Of a stretch of DNA of 59,814 bases, positions 17,682-26,658 are shown in pieces. The DNA lies in NCBI GenBank assembly GCA_943329845.2, contig CALQFM020000017.1:1-59814 (forward strand). The letters are read 5' to 3'. Below the pieces are notes generated by a model. The model ran no database searches, had not been told where the DNA came from, and worked only from the letters and a program-made list of their open reading frames with translations. The stretch's first letter is position 1. Every line of letters starts with the position of its first letter. The translations under genes were made by a program, and so were the position numbers. This stretch comes from Candidatus Kuenenia stuttgartensis (GTDB taxonomy: Bacteria; Pseudomonadota; Alphaproteobacteria; SMXS01).

Positions 17682-19562
17682 TCAGGCGCTGAGGGCGGCG
17701 TCGAGCTGTTCCTGGGCTTCCATCCAGAGGGATTCCTCGCGCGCCAGCTCGGCCTTGATCTCGTTCACCAGCCGGCTGAGGCGCTCGATGCGCGGCTTGT
17801 CGCCGGCGGCATAGATCTTGGGATCGGCCAGGTTGACCTCGGCCTTGGCCAGGTCGGCTTCCAGCTTGGCGATGCGCGCCTCGTGGTCGCGGACTTTGTT
17901 GCGCAGCGGCGTGGCGTTCTGCCGCGCGGCCTTGGACGGGCCGGGCGCGGCGGACGCCCGGTCGTCGCCCTTGCGGTTGGCGCCGGGTTCCTTCTTGGTG
18001 CCGCGCTGCGACAGCAGAAGCCGCTTGTAGTCCTCCATGTCGCCGTCGAACGGCGCCACCTTGCCGCCCTGCACCAGCCAGAGCTGGTCGGCGACGGTCT
18101 CGACCAGATGCGGGTCGTGGCTGATCAGGATCACCGCGCCCGGATAGTCGTTGAGCGCATGGACCAGCACCTCGCGACTCTCGATATCCAGATGGTTGGT
18201 CGGCTCGTCGAGGATCATGATGTGCGGCGCGTCCAGCGCGGCCAGCGCCATCAGCAGCCGGGCCTTCTGGCCGCCGGACAGTTTCTCGACGGGGTTGAGC
18301 ACGATGTCGGCGCCGATGCCCGCCGCGCCGAGCCGCGCGCGCAACTTGCTCTCGCCTTCCTGCGGCAGCTTGCGCATCAGGTGCTGCAGCGAGTTCTCGC
18401 CCTCGACCAGCTCGTCGAGCTGGTGCTGGGCGAAGAAGCCGATGCGCAGCTTGGACGACTTGGTCAGCTTGCCGGCCATCAGCGGCAGCCGCCCGGCCAG
18501 CAGCTTGGCGAAGGTGGACTTGCCCTCGCCATTGGCGCCCAGCAGAGCGATGCGGTCGTCCTGGTCCAGCCGCAAATTCAGGTTCTTCAGCACCGGCAGG
18601 CCGTCATAGCCGACGACCGCGTTCTCGAACGTCACCAGCGGCGGCGCCAGCTCTTCCGGCGCCGGGAAGTGGAACGGCGCGACGGCGTTTTCGGACACGG
18701 CCAGGATCGGCTTCATCCGCTCCAGCATCTTCACCCGCGACTGGGCCTGGCGGGCCTTCGATGCCTTGGCCTTGAACCGGTCGACGAAGCTCTGGATGTG
18801 GGCGCGCTGGGCGTCCTGCTTGCGCTTCATGGACAGCTGCTGTTCCAGCTTCATCCGGCGCTCGGTGTCGAACTGGTCGTAGGTGCCGGTGTAATAGGTC
18901 AGCTTCTGGCCGGTCAGGTGCAGGATGCCGTCCACCGACCGGTTCAGCAGCTCGCGGTCATGGGAGATGATCAGCGCCGTGTGCGGGTACTTGGCGATGA
19001 AGCTTTCCAGCCAGACCGTGCCTTCCAGGTCGAGGTAGTTCGTCGGCTCGTCGAGCAGCAGCAGGTCGGGCTGGGAGAACAGCACCGCGCCCAGCGCCAC
19101 GCGCATGCGCCAGCCGCCGGAGAATTCATGGCAGGGCCGCTGCTGCGCCTCGGCGTCGAAGCCCAGGCCCGACAGGATCTGGCCGGCGCGCGCCTCGGCG
19201 GAATAGGCGTCGATGTCGGCCAGGCGGATCTGGATCTCGGCGATGCGGTGCGGATCGGTCGCGGTCTCGGCTTCCTGCATCAGCGCGTGGCGCTCCACGT
19301 CGGCCATCACCACGGTCTCGAGCAGCGTGTGATCGGTCGCGGGCGCTTCCTGGGCGACGCCGCCGATGCGGAAGTTGCGCGGCACCTCGATCTCGCCGTC
19401 GTCCAGCGACAGCTCGCCGCGGATCAGCCGGAACAGGGTGGTCTTGCCCGTGCCGTTGCGGCCGACCATGCCGACCTTGTGCCCCGTCGGGATCACCGCC
19501 GAGGCATTGTCGAACAGGCGGTTGCCCACCATGGTGAAGGTTATGTTCCGGATCGCCAGCAT
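17682..19562 (-). CDS. ABC-F family ATPase (Uup/YheS type)
   Basis: 626 residues with two ABC domains and no membrane segment. Walker A motifs GRNGTGKTTLF and GANGEGKSTFA, signatures FSGGWRMRVALGA and LSGGQKARLLMALAAL, Walker B LLLLDEPTNYLD and MILDEPTNHLD. A linker and a charged C-terminal coiled coil (VRDHEARIAKLEADLAKAE) complete the ABC-F plan. These proteins act on ribosomes in translation quality control; antibiotic resistance is not implied for this subgroup. Confidence 0.94.
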   Translation of the reverse strand: MLAIRNITFTMVGNRLFDNASAVIPTGHKVGMVGRNGTGKTTLFRLIRGELSLDDGEIEVPRNFRIGGVAQEAPATDHTLLETVVMADVERHALMQEAETATDPHRIAEIQIRLADIDAYSAEARAGQILSGLGFDAEAQQRPCHEFSGGWRMRVALGAVLFSQPDLLLLDEPTNYLDLEGTVWLESFIAKYPHTALIISHDRELLNRSVDGILHLTGQKLTYYTGTYDQFDTERRMKLEQQLSMKRKQDAQRAHIQSFVDRFKAKASKARQAQSRVKMLERMKPILAVSENAVAPFHFPAPEELAPPLVTFENAVVGYDGLPVLKNLNLRLDQDDRIALLGANGEGKSTFAKLLAGRLPLMAGKLTKSSKLRIGFFAQHQLDELVEGENSLQHLMRKLPQEGESKLRARLGAAGIGADIVLNPVEKLSGGQKARLLMALAALDAPHIMILDEPTNHLDIESREVLVHALNDYPGAVILISHDPHLVETVADQLWLVQGGKVAPFDGDMEDYKRLLLSQRGTKKEPGANRKGDDRASAAPGPSKAARQNATPLRNKVRDHEARIAKLEADLAKAEVNLADPKIYAAGDKPRIERLSRLVNEIKAELAREESLWMEAQEQLDAALSA

Positions 19563-19722
19563 GGCGCGAACAAGTGGCGGTTCAGGCCGCCGATGTCAAC
19601 GCCCGGGACTCGGCAAGTCCCATGCGCGCGGCGCTTGGCGGAAGCGGGCGCGCCACGGCGTGAGTTGCCAGCAGGCGGTCCTTTCCCCTAAGCTTCGCTC
19701 CCAATCTGGAAAGGGGAGCGAC

Positions 19723-20268
19723 ATGAGCATCTACGATATTCCGGTTCGCAAGATCGATGGCAAGGACGCCTCGCTGAAGGATTACAAGGGCGACGTGCTG
19801 CTGGTGGTCAACGTGGCGTCGAAGTGCGGACTGACGCCGCAATACGAGGCGCTGGAGAAGACCTACCAGTCCTACCGCGACAAGGGCTTCAAGGTGCTGG
19901 GTTTCCCGGCCAACAATTTCGCCGGTCAGGAACCGGGCACCGACGAAGAGATCCAGGATTTCTGCTCGACCAAGTTCGATGTGGATTTTCCCATGTTCTC
20001 GAAGATCAGCGTCCAGGGCGACGACCGGCACCCGCTGTACAAGGAACTGATCGCCGAGCATCCCGGCCGCATCAACAAGCCCGACAGCCAACTGAAGAAG
20101 ATCCTCGACGAGCGCGGCCTGGCGTCAAAGAACGAAGCCGACATCATGTGGAACTTCGAGAAATTCCTCGTCAGCCGCGACGGCAAGGTCGTCGGCCGCT
20201 TCGCTCCCGACATTGCGCCGGACGATCCGGTGATCGCCGGGGCCATCGAGAAGGAACTGTCGGCCTAG
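19723..20268 (+). CDS. Glutathione peroxidase family protein
   Basis: 181 residues from ATG 19723, with AAGGGGAG upstream. Peroxidatic Cys35 in NVASKCGLTPQY, Gln69 in FPANNFAGQEPG and Trp143-Asn144 in MWNFEKFLV form the catalytic set; Cys81 may serve as resolving Cys. Cysteine GPx enzymes of bacteria commonly use thioredoxin to reduce hydroperoxides. Cytoplasmic, no signal peptide. Confidence 0.94.
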   Translation: MSIYDIPVRKIDGKDASLKDYKGDVLLVVNVASKCGLTPQYEALEKTYQSYRDKGFKVLGFPANNFAGQEPGTDEEIQDFCSTKFDVDFPMFSKISVQGDDRHPLYKELIAEHPGRINKPDSQLKKILDERGLASKNEADIMWNFEKFLVSRDGKVVGRFAPDIAPDDPVIAGAIEKELSA

Positions 20269-20277
20269 GCCGACAGC

Positions 20278-20387
20278 ACCCCTCATCCGGCGCTACGCGC
20301 CACCTTCTCCCACAAGGGGAGAAGGTTTCGATGCGGCACCGTCCGAGTCCCCTCTCCCCTTGTGGGAGAGGGCTAGGGTGAGGGGGA
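20278..20387. repeat. Intergenic palindromic repeat, copy C
   Basis: CCCTCATCCGGCGCTACGCG, CCTTCTCCCACAAGGGGAGAAGG, CCCCTCTCCCCTTGTGGGAG and the terminal CTAGGGTGAGGGG match copy A almost throughout. Begins 10 bp past the glutathione peroxidase stop. Confidence 0.88.
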
Positions 20388-20423
20388 CCGTGCCGCGCGT
20401 TCATCCTCGCCGCAGGGAAGCCC

Positions 20424-21605
20424 ATGCACATCGAACCCTTCACCGTCGCCATTCCCGACGAGGCGATCGACGATTTGAAGCGCCGCCTCAAGGCGACGCG
20501 CTTCCCCGACGACTTCGCCAATGACGACTGGAAGTACGGCACGCCGACCGCGTACCTGAAGTCGCTGGTCGATTACTGGATCGAGGAATATGACTGGCGC
20601 GCCGCCGAGCGGGAGATGAATGCGTTCTCGCACTTCCGCACCGAGATCGACGGCGTCCCGGTTCACTTCATCCACCACAGGAGCCGGAAGAAGAACGCCA
20701 TCCCGATCATCGTCAGCCATGGCTGGCCGTGGTGCTTCTGGGACATGCGGCACATCATCAAGCCGCTGGCCGAGGGCAAGCCGGCGTTCGACGTGATCGT
20801 GCCGTCGCTCCCCGGATTCGGCTTCTCCACGCCGCTGAAGGTGCCGGGCATCAACTGGTGGCGCACCGCGGACCTCTGGCAGAAGCTGATGACCGAGGGC
20901 CTCGGCTACCCGAAATACGCGGCAAGTGGCGGCGACTGGGGCGCGCTGGTCACCAGCCAGCTCGGACACAAATACGCGGCCAGCCTGCACGGCATCCACC
21001 TGATGCACGCCATCCCGCTTACCCTGTTCAACCACGAGCGGCCGTGGGACATCACCGGCGGTGCGCTGGTGCCGCCGTCGGTCACCGGCGAACTGCGCGA
21101 GGCGGTCCATGCCCGCCAGCGGCGCATCGCCAGCCACGTGGCCGTCCAGGTGCTCGACCCCATGACCCTGGCCAACGGCCTCAACGATTCGCCGGCCGGG
21201 CTGTTGTCGTGGTTGGTCGAGCGGCGGCGCGCCTGGGGCGACACGCATGGCGATGTTGAATCACGCTTCCCGAAGGAACACCTGATCACCACGACGATGC
21301 TCTACTGGCTGACCGGCAGCTTCCACACGTCGGCGCGGTACTATGCCGAGGCGGCGCACAATCCGTGGAAGCCGTCCCACGACCGCATGCCCGCCGTCGA
21401 GGCGCCCGTCGCCATCACCTTCCTGGGCGGCGAGAAGGATCCGGCGGTATCCGACTCCGTCGCCGCCTTCAAGGGCAGCGAGCGGGCCAAGGTATACAAT
21501 CTCAGGCAGGTGACGGCGCACCCGACCGGCGGCCATTTCGGCCACTACGAGGAGCCGGAGGCGGTCGTCGCGGCGATCCGCTCCATGTTCGGCTCGTTGC
21601 GCTAG
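20424..21605 (+). CDS. Epoxide hydrolase (EHN-domain alpha/beta hydrolase)
   Basis: 393 residues. The N-terminal EHN domain starts MHIEPFTVAIPDEAIDDLKRRL and contains YLKSLVDYWIEEYDWR. The alpha/beta-hydrolase core has the oxyanion motif SHGWPWCFWDM, the nucleophile elbow ASGGDWGALV (Asp) and a C-terminal His in TGGHFGHYEEPE. This matches microsomal-type epoxide hydrolases, which open epoxides to diols. It may detoxify or process hydrophobic substrates. Confidence 0.92.
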   Translation: MHIEPFTVAIPDEAIDDLKRRLKATRFPDDFANDDWKYGTPTAYLKSLVDYWIEEYDWRAAEREMNAFSHFRTEIDGVPVHFIHHRSRKKNAIPIIVSHGWPWCFWDMRHIIKPLAEGKPAFDVIVPSLPGFGFSTPLKVPGINWWRTADLWQKLMTEGLGYPKYAASGGDWGALVTSQLGHKYAASLHGIHLMHAIPLTLFNHERPWDITGGALVPPSVTGELREAVHARQRRIASHVAVQVLDPMTLANGLNDSPAGLLSWLVERRRAWGDTHGDVESRFPKEHLITTTMLYWLTGSFHTSARYYAEAAHNPWKPSHDRMPAVEAPVAITFLGGEKDPAVSDSVAAFKGSERAKVYNLRQVTAHPTGGHFGHYEEPEAVVAAIRSMFGSLR

Positions 21606-21666
21606 TGGCAACCAGCGCTTGCCCTTATGCTGGCGGGAAACTGCCCGCCACCAGGAGGATTCAGCC

Positions 21667-22371
21667 ATAGCGAAGAAGGCCAAGCGCGGCGCGGGCCGCC
21701 GGATCCTGCGCCTGCTCGGGATGCTGTTGCTGTTTCTGGCGCTGGCGCCGCCGGTCATCATTCTGGCTTACCGCTTCGTGCCGCCGCCCTTCACGCCGCT
21801 GATGCTGATCCGGCTCACCGAGGGCTACGGCATCGACAAGGACTGGACGTCGATCGGGCATATCTCGCCCAACCTGCAGCGTGCGGTCATGGCGTCGGAG
21901 GATGCCAAGTTCTGCATCCATGACGGCTTCGACTGGGAAGCGCTGGAAGAGAACGTCGACAAGCTGCAGCATGGCAAGCACTCGCGGGGCGGCAGCACCA
22001 TCTCCATGCAGACGTCGAAGAACCTGTTCCTGTGGCCGGCGAGGTCGTTCGTTCGCAAGGGGATCGAAGCGTACCTGACGCTCTGGGTGGAGTTGCTGCT
22101 GCCGAAGGAGCGTATCCTGGAGCTGTATTTGAACATCGCCGAATGGGGCAAGGGCATCTACGGCGCCGAGGCGGCGTCCCGGCACTATTTCGACGTTCCG
22201 GCGGCGAAGCTCGGCCCGCGCCAGGCGGCGCTGCTGGCGGTGACGCTGCCCAGCCCGCTGCGCTACAACCCGGGCAAGCCCGGCCCCTATCTGTCGTCGC
22301 GGGCCGGGGTGATCCAGGGCCGCATGTATTCGGTGCCGTATACCGCCAAAGGCGTCTGCAAGGAGCAATGA
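21667..22371 (+). CDS. mtgA: Monofunctional peptidoglycan transglycosylase (ATA at expected start)
   Basis: 234 residues if started at codon 21667. AGGAGG at 21653-21658 is followed after 8 bases by ATA GCG AAG AAG, exactly where an ATG is expected; the only other in-frame option is TTG 21619, without a ribosome site. The protein has an N-terminal membrane helix ([20 protein letters not shown]) and the GT51 motifs [15 protein letters not shown] (catalytic Glu), [17 protein letters not shown] and [19 protein letters not shown]. It polymerises lipid II without a transpeptidase domain. A rare AUA start, a mutated start or a sequencing error are all possible. Confidence 0.85.
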   Translation: MAKKAKRGAGRRILRLLGMLLLFLALAPPVIILAYRFVPPPFTPLMLIRLTEGYGIDKDWTSIGHISPNLQRAVMASEDAKFCIHDGFDWEALEENVDKLQHGKHSRGGSTISMQTSKNLFLWPARSFVRKGIEAYLTLWVELLLPKERILELYLNIAEWGKGIYGAEAASRHYFDVPAAKLGPRQAALLAVTLPSPLRYNPGKPGPYLSSRAGVIQGRMYSVPYTAKGVCKEQ

Positions 22372-22375
22372 AGCC

Positions 22376-23896
22376 ATGACCCTGCTCAAACCGGACAGCA
22401 TCTATCTCGGCACCGGGGCGGCGCCCCAGTACCTCAGCCTGAAGCGCGGCAACCGCCACGGCCTGATCGCCGGGGCGACCGGCACCGGCAAGACCGTGTC
22501 GCTGCAGATCCTGGCCGAGGGATTTTCCCGCGCCGGCGTGCCGGTGTTCATGGCCGACGCCAAGGGCGACCTGTCGGGCATCTGCCAGGCCGGCGCGCCG
22601 AAGGACTTCCTGCTGAAGCGGGCGGCGCAGATCGGCCTCGACGACTACGGATTCGAGGCGTTCCCGGTGGTGTTCTGGGATCTGTTCGGCCAGCAGGGCC
22701 ATCCGGTGCGCACGACGGTGTCCGAGATGGGCCCGCTCCTGCTCAGCCAGATGCTGAACCTCAACGACGTGCAGGAAGTGGTGATCAACATCGCCTTCCG
22801 GGTGGCGGACGAGCAGGGCCTGCTGCTGCTGGACCTGAAGGACTTGCGCGCCATGCTGAGCTATATCGGCGACAACGCCGCCCAGCTCACCAACGCCTAT
22901 GGCAACGTCTCGAAGGCGTCCATCGGCTCGATCCAGCGTGCGCTGCTGACGCTGGAGAACGAGGGCGCCGAAGGCTTCTTCGGCGAGCCGGCGCTGGAAC
23001 TGCAGGATTTCCTCGCACACGGGCCGGACGGGCGCGGCACCATCAACATCCTGGCGGCCGACAGGCTGATCCAGTCGCCCAAGACCTACGCCACTTTCCT
23101 GCTGTGGCTGCTGTCCGAACTGTTCGAGGACCTGCCGGAGGTGGGCGACCCGGACAAGCCGACGCTGGTGTTCTTCTTCGACGAGGCGCACCTGCTGTTC
23201 AAGGATACGCCCAAGGCGCTGATCGACAAGGTGACGCAGGTGGTGCGGCTGGTGCGCTCGAAGGGCGTCGGCGTCTATTTCATCACCCAGAGCCCGGACG
23301 ACATCCCGGACGATGTGTTGGGCCAGCTCGGCAACCGCATCCAGCATGCGCTGCGCGCCTTCACGCCGCGCGACCAGGCGGCGGTGCGCACCGCGGCGCA
23401 GACCTTCCGGCAGAACCCGGCGTTCGATACCAGCCAGGTGATCACCGAGCTGGCGGTGGGCGAGGCGCTGGTGTCGACGCTCGACGACAAGGGCGTGCCG
23501 ACCATGGTCGACCGGGCGCTGATCCGGCCGCCCCAGTCGCGGCTCGGGCCGGTCAGCCCGCAGGAGCGGCAGCAGGTGATGAGCGCCAGCCCCATGGCGG
23601 GCCGCTACGACACCATGCGCGACCGGGAGTCGGCCTATGAGCGGCTGACCCAGCGGGTCGAGCCGCGCCAGCAACAGCAGCAGCCGCGGCAGCAGGGCCC
23701 GTGGGGCGGCGCCGGCCGGGACGACAGTCCACCGCCGCGCGACTACGATCCGCCGCCGCGTCCCGCGCCACGCGCACCGTCTTCCCGGCAGCGCCAGGGC
23801 GTCGGCGAAACTTTCGCCAAGTCGATCGCGTCGTCGGTGGGCAGGGAAATCGGCCGGGCGCTGCTGCGCGGCCTGATGGGGTCGCTGAAAAGATAA
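22376..23896 (+). CDS. DUF853 / HerA-like ATPase (YjgR type)
   Basis: 506 residues; begins 5 bp after mtgA. Walker A in [16 protein letters not shown], Walker B in [13 protein letters not shown], and [28 protein letters not shown] are characteristic of DUF853 (E. coli YjgR), a HerA/FtsK-related P-loop family. The C-terminal tail is low-complexity, rich in Gln, Pro and Arg (residues about 420-470). Cytoplasmic; cellular role not established. Confidence 0.9.
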   Translation: MTLLKPDSIYLGTGAAPQYLSLKRGNRHGLIAGATGTGKTVSLQILAEGFSRAGVPVFMADAKGDLSGICQAGAPKDFLLKRAAQIGLDDYGFEAFPVVFWDLFGQQGHPVRTTVSEMGPLLLSQMLNLNDVQEVVINIAFRVADEQGLLLLDLKDLRAMLSYIGDNAAQLTNAYGNVSKASIGSIQRALLTLENEGAEGFFGEPALELQDFLAHGPDGRGTINILAADRLIQSPKTYATFLLWLLSELFEDLPEVGDPDKPTLVFFFDEAHLLFKDTPKALIDKVTQVVRLVRSKGVGVYFITQSPDDIPDDVLGQLGNRIQHALRAFTPRDQAAVRTAAQTFRQNPAFDTSQVITELAVGEALVSTLDDKGVPTMVDRALIRPPQSRLGPVSPQERQQVMSASPMAGRYDTMRDRESAYERLTQRVEPRQQQQQPRQQGPWGGAGRDDSPPPRDYDPPPRPAPRAPSSRQRQGVGETFAKSIASSVGREIGRALLRGLMGSLKR

Positions 23897-23899
23897 GGC

Positions 23900-24355
23900 C
23901 TAGTCGCGGCGCCGCGGGCGGTTGAAGAAGATCAGCGAGGCGACGGCGCCGACCAGCAGCGCGCCACCAAGCGCGGTGAGCGGCTTCGCGGCCACCCAGT
24001 CCTCGGCGGCTTCCACGCCCCGCAGTGCCTCGTCGGTCAGCATGGACAGCTCGTTGCCGGGCTGGTGGGGCAAAGGGCGGGTCAACAGACTGTGCAGCAC
24101 GAAAATGAAGATGCCCCCGATCGGCAGCAGGCCGGCGCCGACCGTGAACGCCGCCCAGCCTGCTCCCCAGAGCGGCTCCAGCCACAGGTACACCGCCGCC
24201 AGCAGGAAGCCGACGGCGGTGGTGAAAATGGCGAAGCAGGCCCCACCGATGGCAACCATCGCGGGTATCCTGCCCCACGGTATTGTGGTGGCGGGCCTGG
24301 CCGCTGCCGAGACCGTCAGAAAAAGTGTAACGGCCTTGGTCAGCAATCCCATCAA
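23900..24355 (-). CDS. Phage-holin-like membrane protein (YqjE-like)
   Basis: 151 residues with two central hydrophobic segments (MVAIGGACFAIFTTAVGFLL and AAFTVGAGLLPIGGIFIFVL) and a third near the C-terminus (ALGGALLVGAVASLIFF) before a basic tail. The pairing with the upstream DUF883 gene (ATGA overlap) resembles the yqjD-yqjE arrangement. Inner-membrane protein of unknown function. Confidence 0.6.
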   Translation of the reverse strand: MMGLLTKAVTLFLTVSAAARPATTIPWGRIPAMVAIGGACFAIFTTAVGFLLAAVYLWLEPLWGAGWAAFTVGAGLLPIGGIFIFVLHSLLTRPLPHQPGNELSMLTDEALRGVEAAEDWVAAKPLTALGGALLVGAVASLIFFNRPRRRD

Positions 24356-24684
24356 CGGCGACCGCCCGCCAGCAACAGGGCCAGGATGGCGCCGACGCTG
24401 AACGCGACGCCAAGGCTGGTGAGTGGCTGCTTCTGCACGTTCAGCCTGACCGAGTCGACAGCCTGCTGGCTGCGGTCGCTCAGAATCACGCCCAAATCCT
24501 CCAGCCGCTCGCGGAGGGCTTCGATTTCTGCTTTTGCTTCGTTCATACCGGTTCTCGTTCCTTCACGCAGGACCTGCTGAGTCGAAGCGACCAGAGCGTC
24601 CCAATCCTTCTGCAACTTGCGCAGATCCTTCTTCAGGTTTTCCACCGTCACGGTGTCTACATCGTCAGCCGGTCCATCCGCCAT
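24352..24684 (-). CDS. DUF883 (ElaB/YqjD-like) membrane-anchored protein
   Basis: 110 residues. An acidic N-terminus, a long amphipathic helix (TVENLKKDLRKLQKDWDALV and following) and a C-terminal membrane anchor (LTSLGVAFSVGAILALLLAGGRR) give the ElaB/YqjD/YgaM plan. These tail-anchored proteins bind ribosomes in stationary phase in E. coli. Translationally coupled to the downstream membrane gene. Confidence 0.85.
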   Translation of the reverse strand: MADGPADDVDTVTVENLKKDLRKLQKDWDALVASTQQVLREGTRTGMNEAKAEIEALRERLEDLGVILSDRSQQAVDSVRLNVQKQPLTSLGVAFSVGAILALLLAGGRR

Positions 24685-25045
24685 CGCGATTTCCTTTCCG
24701 TTGTCCGTTGTTCCGGTCGCGCGGCGGCCAAGTCAGGGCCGCGTCGCCCGGATGCGTTAAAGAGCAGGCCTGCCAGAAACAGCAACAAATGCCAAGTATA
24801 GCATTTTTTTCCATCTCCTTAGATGACGTCGGGCCACTTCCCCCGGAATCACGGCCCGTTCCTGTCATCAACGTTGGTGGCGGGGAACGGTTCCTCCTGA
24901 GCGTCGGGTAAGACATTACCAGCGCACGCCTATCGGGCTCAACGTGGTTCTCCGGCCCCGAGGGATGGAACAGGTGATCCGATGCCTTAATCATTTGACT
25001 TAATCATTCGATTGAATACAGTCCACCTGACATCGGGGGCGGAGC
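24685..25045. other. 361 bp divergent intergenic region
   Basis: Lies between the DUF883 gene (minus) and the TetR gene (plus). No credible gene. Contains an AT-rich stretch near 24794-24815 (AAGTATAGCATTTTTTT) and, at its right end, the tandem 13-mers listed separately. Confidence 0.6.
24986..25011 (+). promoter_or_regulatory. Tandem 13-bp repeats before the TetR-family gene
   Basis: CTTAATCATTTGA (24986-24998) is followed at once by CTTAATCATTCGA (24999-25011), 12 of 13 identical, then TTGAAT. They lie 35-60 bp upstream of ATG 25046, the typical place for TetR autoregulation. Confidence 0.5.
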
Positions 25046-25708
25046 ATGCAGGTGGCACAGGAAAAGGCTGACGCGAAGCAGCGGCTCATCGAAGCGGCGC
25101 TGAAGGTGTTTGGCGAGCATGGTTTCAAGGGCGCCTCGACCCGCGCCATTGCCGGCGAGGCGGGCGCCAACATCGCCGCCATTCCCTATTATTTCGGCGG
25201 CAAGGAAGGTCTTTATCTTGCGGTTGCGGGCCATATCGCCGACCAGATCACAGGGCGCATGGGACCCGGGCTCAGCGCCGCCGCGCAGCTCGCCGGCAAC
25301 CCGGCGACCACGATCGAGCAACGCCGCCAGGCCCTGCTCGCGTTGGGCGACGGCTTCGTTTCCATGCTGGTCGGCACCGAGGAGGCGGCGCTTTGGGCCC
25401 GCTTCATGGTGCGCGAGCAGTTCGACCCCACGGAGGCTTTCGACGTGCTCTACAACCGGGTCATGGGGCCGTCCTATGTGGCGATCTCGCCGCTGCTGGG
25501 GCCGCTGCTGGGATTGCCCGCCGACTCGGAAGAACTGAAGCTGCGGATTTTCTCGGTGATCGGCCAGGCGCTGGTGTTCCGCGTCGCCCGCGCCGCGATC
25601 CTGCGGCGTCTGGAATGGGACGCCTACACACCCGAGCGGCTGGAGCAGATCCGCGCCGCGCTGCGCGCCAACATCATCGCCATCATGGACGCCGGGAGGC
25701 CCGCATGA
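25046..25708 (+). CDS. TetR-family regulator, CecR-like
   Basis: 220 residues. The N-terminal HTH is AKQRLIEAALKVFGEHGFKGASTRAIAGEAGANIAAIPYYFGGKEGLY. The C-terminal domain (ALWARFMVREQFDPTEAFDVLYNRVM) is the DUF1956 ligand domain of E. coli CecR (YbiH). CecR controls the ybhGFSR ABC exporter, and the same order (regulator, HlyD protein, ATPase, permease) follows here with ATGA overlaps. It probably represses its own operon in response to a toxic compound. Confidence 0.92.
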   Translation: MQVAQEKADAKQRLIEAALKVFGEHGFKGASTRAIAGEAGANIAAIPYYFGGKEGLYLAVAGHIADQITGRMGPGLSAAAQLAGNPATTIEQRRQALLALGDGFVSMLVGTEEAALWARFMVREQFDPTEAFDVLYNRVMGPSYVAISPLLGPLLGLPADSEELKLRIFSVIGQALVFRVARAAILRRLEWDAYTPERLEQIRAALRANIIAIMDAGRPA

Positions 25709-26658
25709 GAAAGTTCGTTTCCCTTGGCCTTCTGGCTGGTCTGCTCGCCGCCTGCGGCGACGGCGGATCGCCGTCCTGGCAGGGCTATGTGGAGGGCGAC
25801 CCGCTGCTCGTCGGCCCCAAGGCCTCCGGCCAGCTCAGCAAGCTCGCGGTCGATTCGGGCGCGCGGGTGGAGCAGGGAGCGCTGCTGTTCATCCTCGACG
25901 CCGACACCGTGCTCGCCCGACGCGACCAGGCCATGGCGCGCCAGCAGCAGGCCCAGGCCCAGCTCGACGACCTTCTCAAGGGCAAGCGTCCCGAGGAGAT
26001 CGCCGTGGTCGACGCCCAGATCCGGGAAGGCGAGGCGCGGTTCTCCGTCGCCCAGCGTGAATACGACCGGCTCGAGAAGCTGGTTGCCGCCAAGGTCGCC
26101 TCGGTGAAGGCGTTCGACAACGCCAGGGGCGACCGCGACGTGGCCGCGGCCGAGTTGGAACGGCTGAAACGCGAGCGCCGCAGCCAGCTGCTGCCAGGCC
26201 GATCGGACGCCGTCGAGGCGGCGCGGCGCAACGTCGCCGCCGCCCAGGCCCAGCTCGCCGAAGCCGAAACGGCCTTGCGCGAGCGCTCGGTCTACGCGCC
26301 GAAGGCGGGCGCGGTGCAGGACGTGTTCTTCCGCGAGGGCGAGGTGGTGACCGAAGGCCGGCCGGTGGTGTCGATCCTGCCGCCCTCGGGCCGCAAGGTG
26401 CTGTTCTACGTGCCCGAGGCCGACCTGGCGCGGGTGAGGCCGGGCGCCATGGTCGGCGTCGGCTGCGACAACTGCCCGTCCGGCATGACCGCCAGGGTGA
26501 CCTTCGTGTCCGGCGAGGCCGAGTTTACCCCGCCCGTGATCTTCTCGGTCCAGACCCTGGACAAGCTGGTCTACAAGGTTGAGGCGGTGCCGCAATCGAA
26601 CGCCGCGTCCCTCAAACCCGGCCAGCCCGTTGACGTGGTGCTGAGCGATGAACGGTGA
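25705..26658 (+). CDS. HlyD/YbhG-like membrane-fusion lipoprotein
   Basis: 317 residues. ATG overlaps the regulator stop. The signal peptide ends in LLAGLLAAC, a lipobox. A lipoyl-like half (GQLSKLAVDSGARVEQGALLFILD), a long coiled-coil hairpin (residues about 70-195) and VYAPKAGAVQDVFFREGEVV are the HlyD_D23 plan. It would link the ABC transporter to an outer-membrane channel. No TolC gene is near. Confidence 0.92.
   Translation: MRKFVSLGLLAGLLAACGDGGSPSWQGYVEGDPLLVGPKASGQLSKLAVDSGARVEQGALLFILDADTVLARRDQAMARQQQAQAQLDDLLKGKRPEEIAVVDAQIREGEARFSVAQREYDRLEKLVAAKVASVKAFDNARGDRDVAAAELERLKRERRSQLLPGRSDAVEAARRNVAAAQAQLAEAETALRERSVYAPKAGAVQDVFFREGEVVTEGRPVVSILPPSGRKVLFYVPEADLARVRPGAMVGVGCDNCPSGMTARVTFVSGEAEFTPPVIFSVQTLDKLVYKVEAVPQSNAASLKPGQPVDVVLSDER

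Noticed and set aside
17883-19691. 602-codon plus-strand open frame
   Set aside because: Mirror of the ABC-F gene; GC-rich third positions leave the opposite frame open.
21887-23674. 595-codon minus-strand open frame
   Set aside because: Antisense of mtgA and the DUF853 gene, both of which have strong family motifs.
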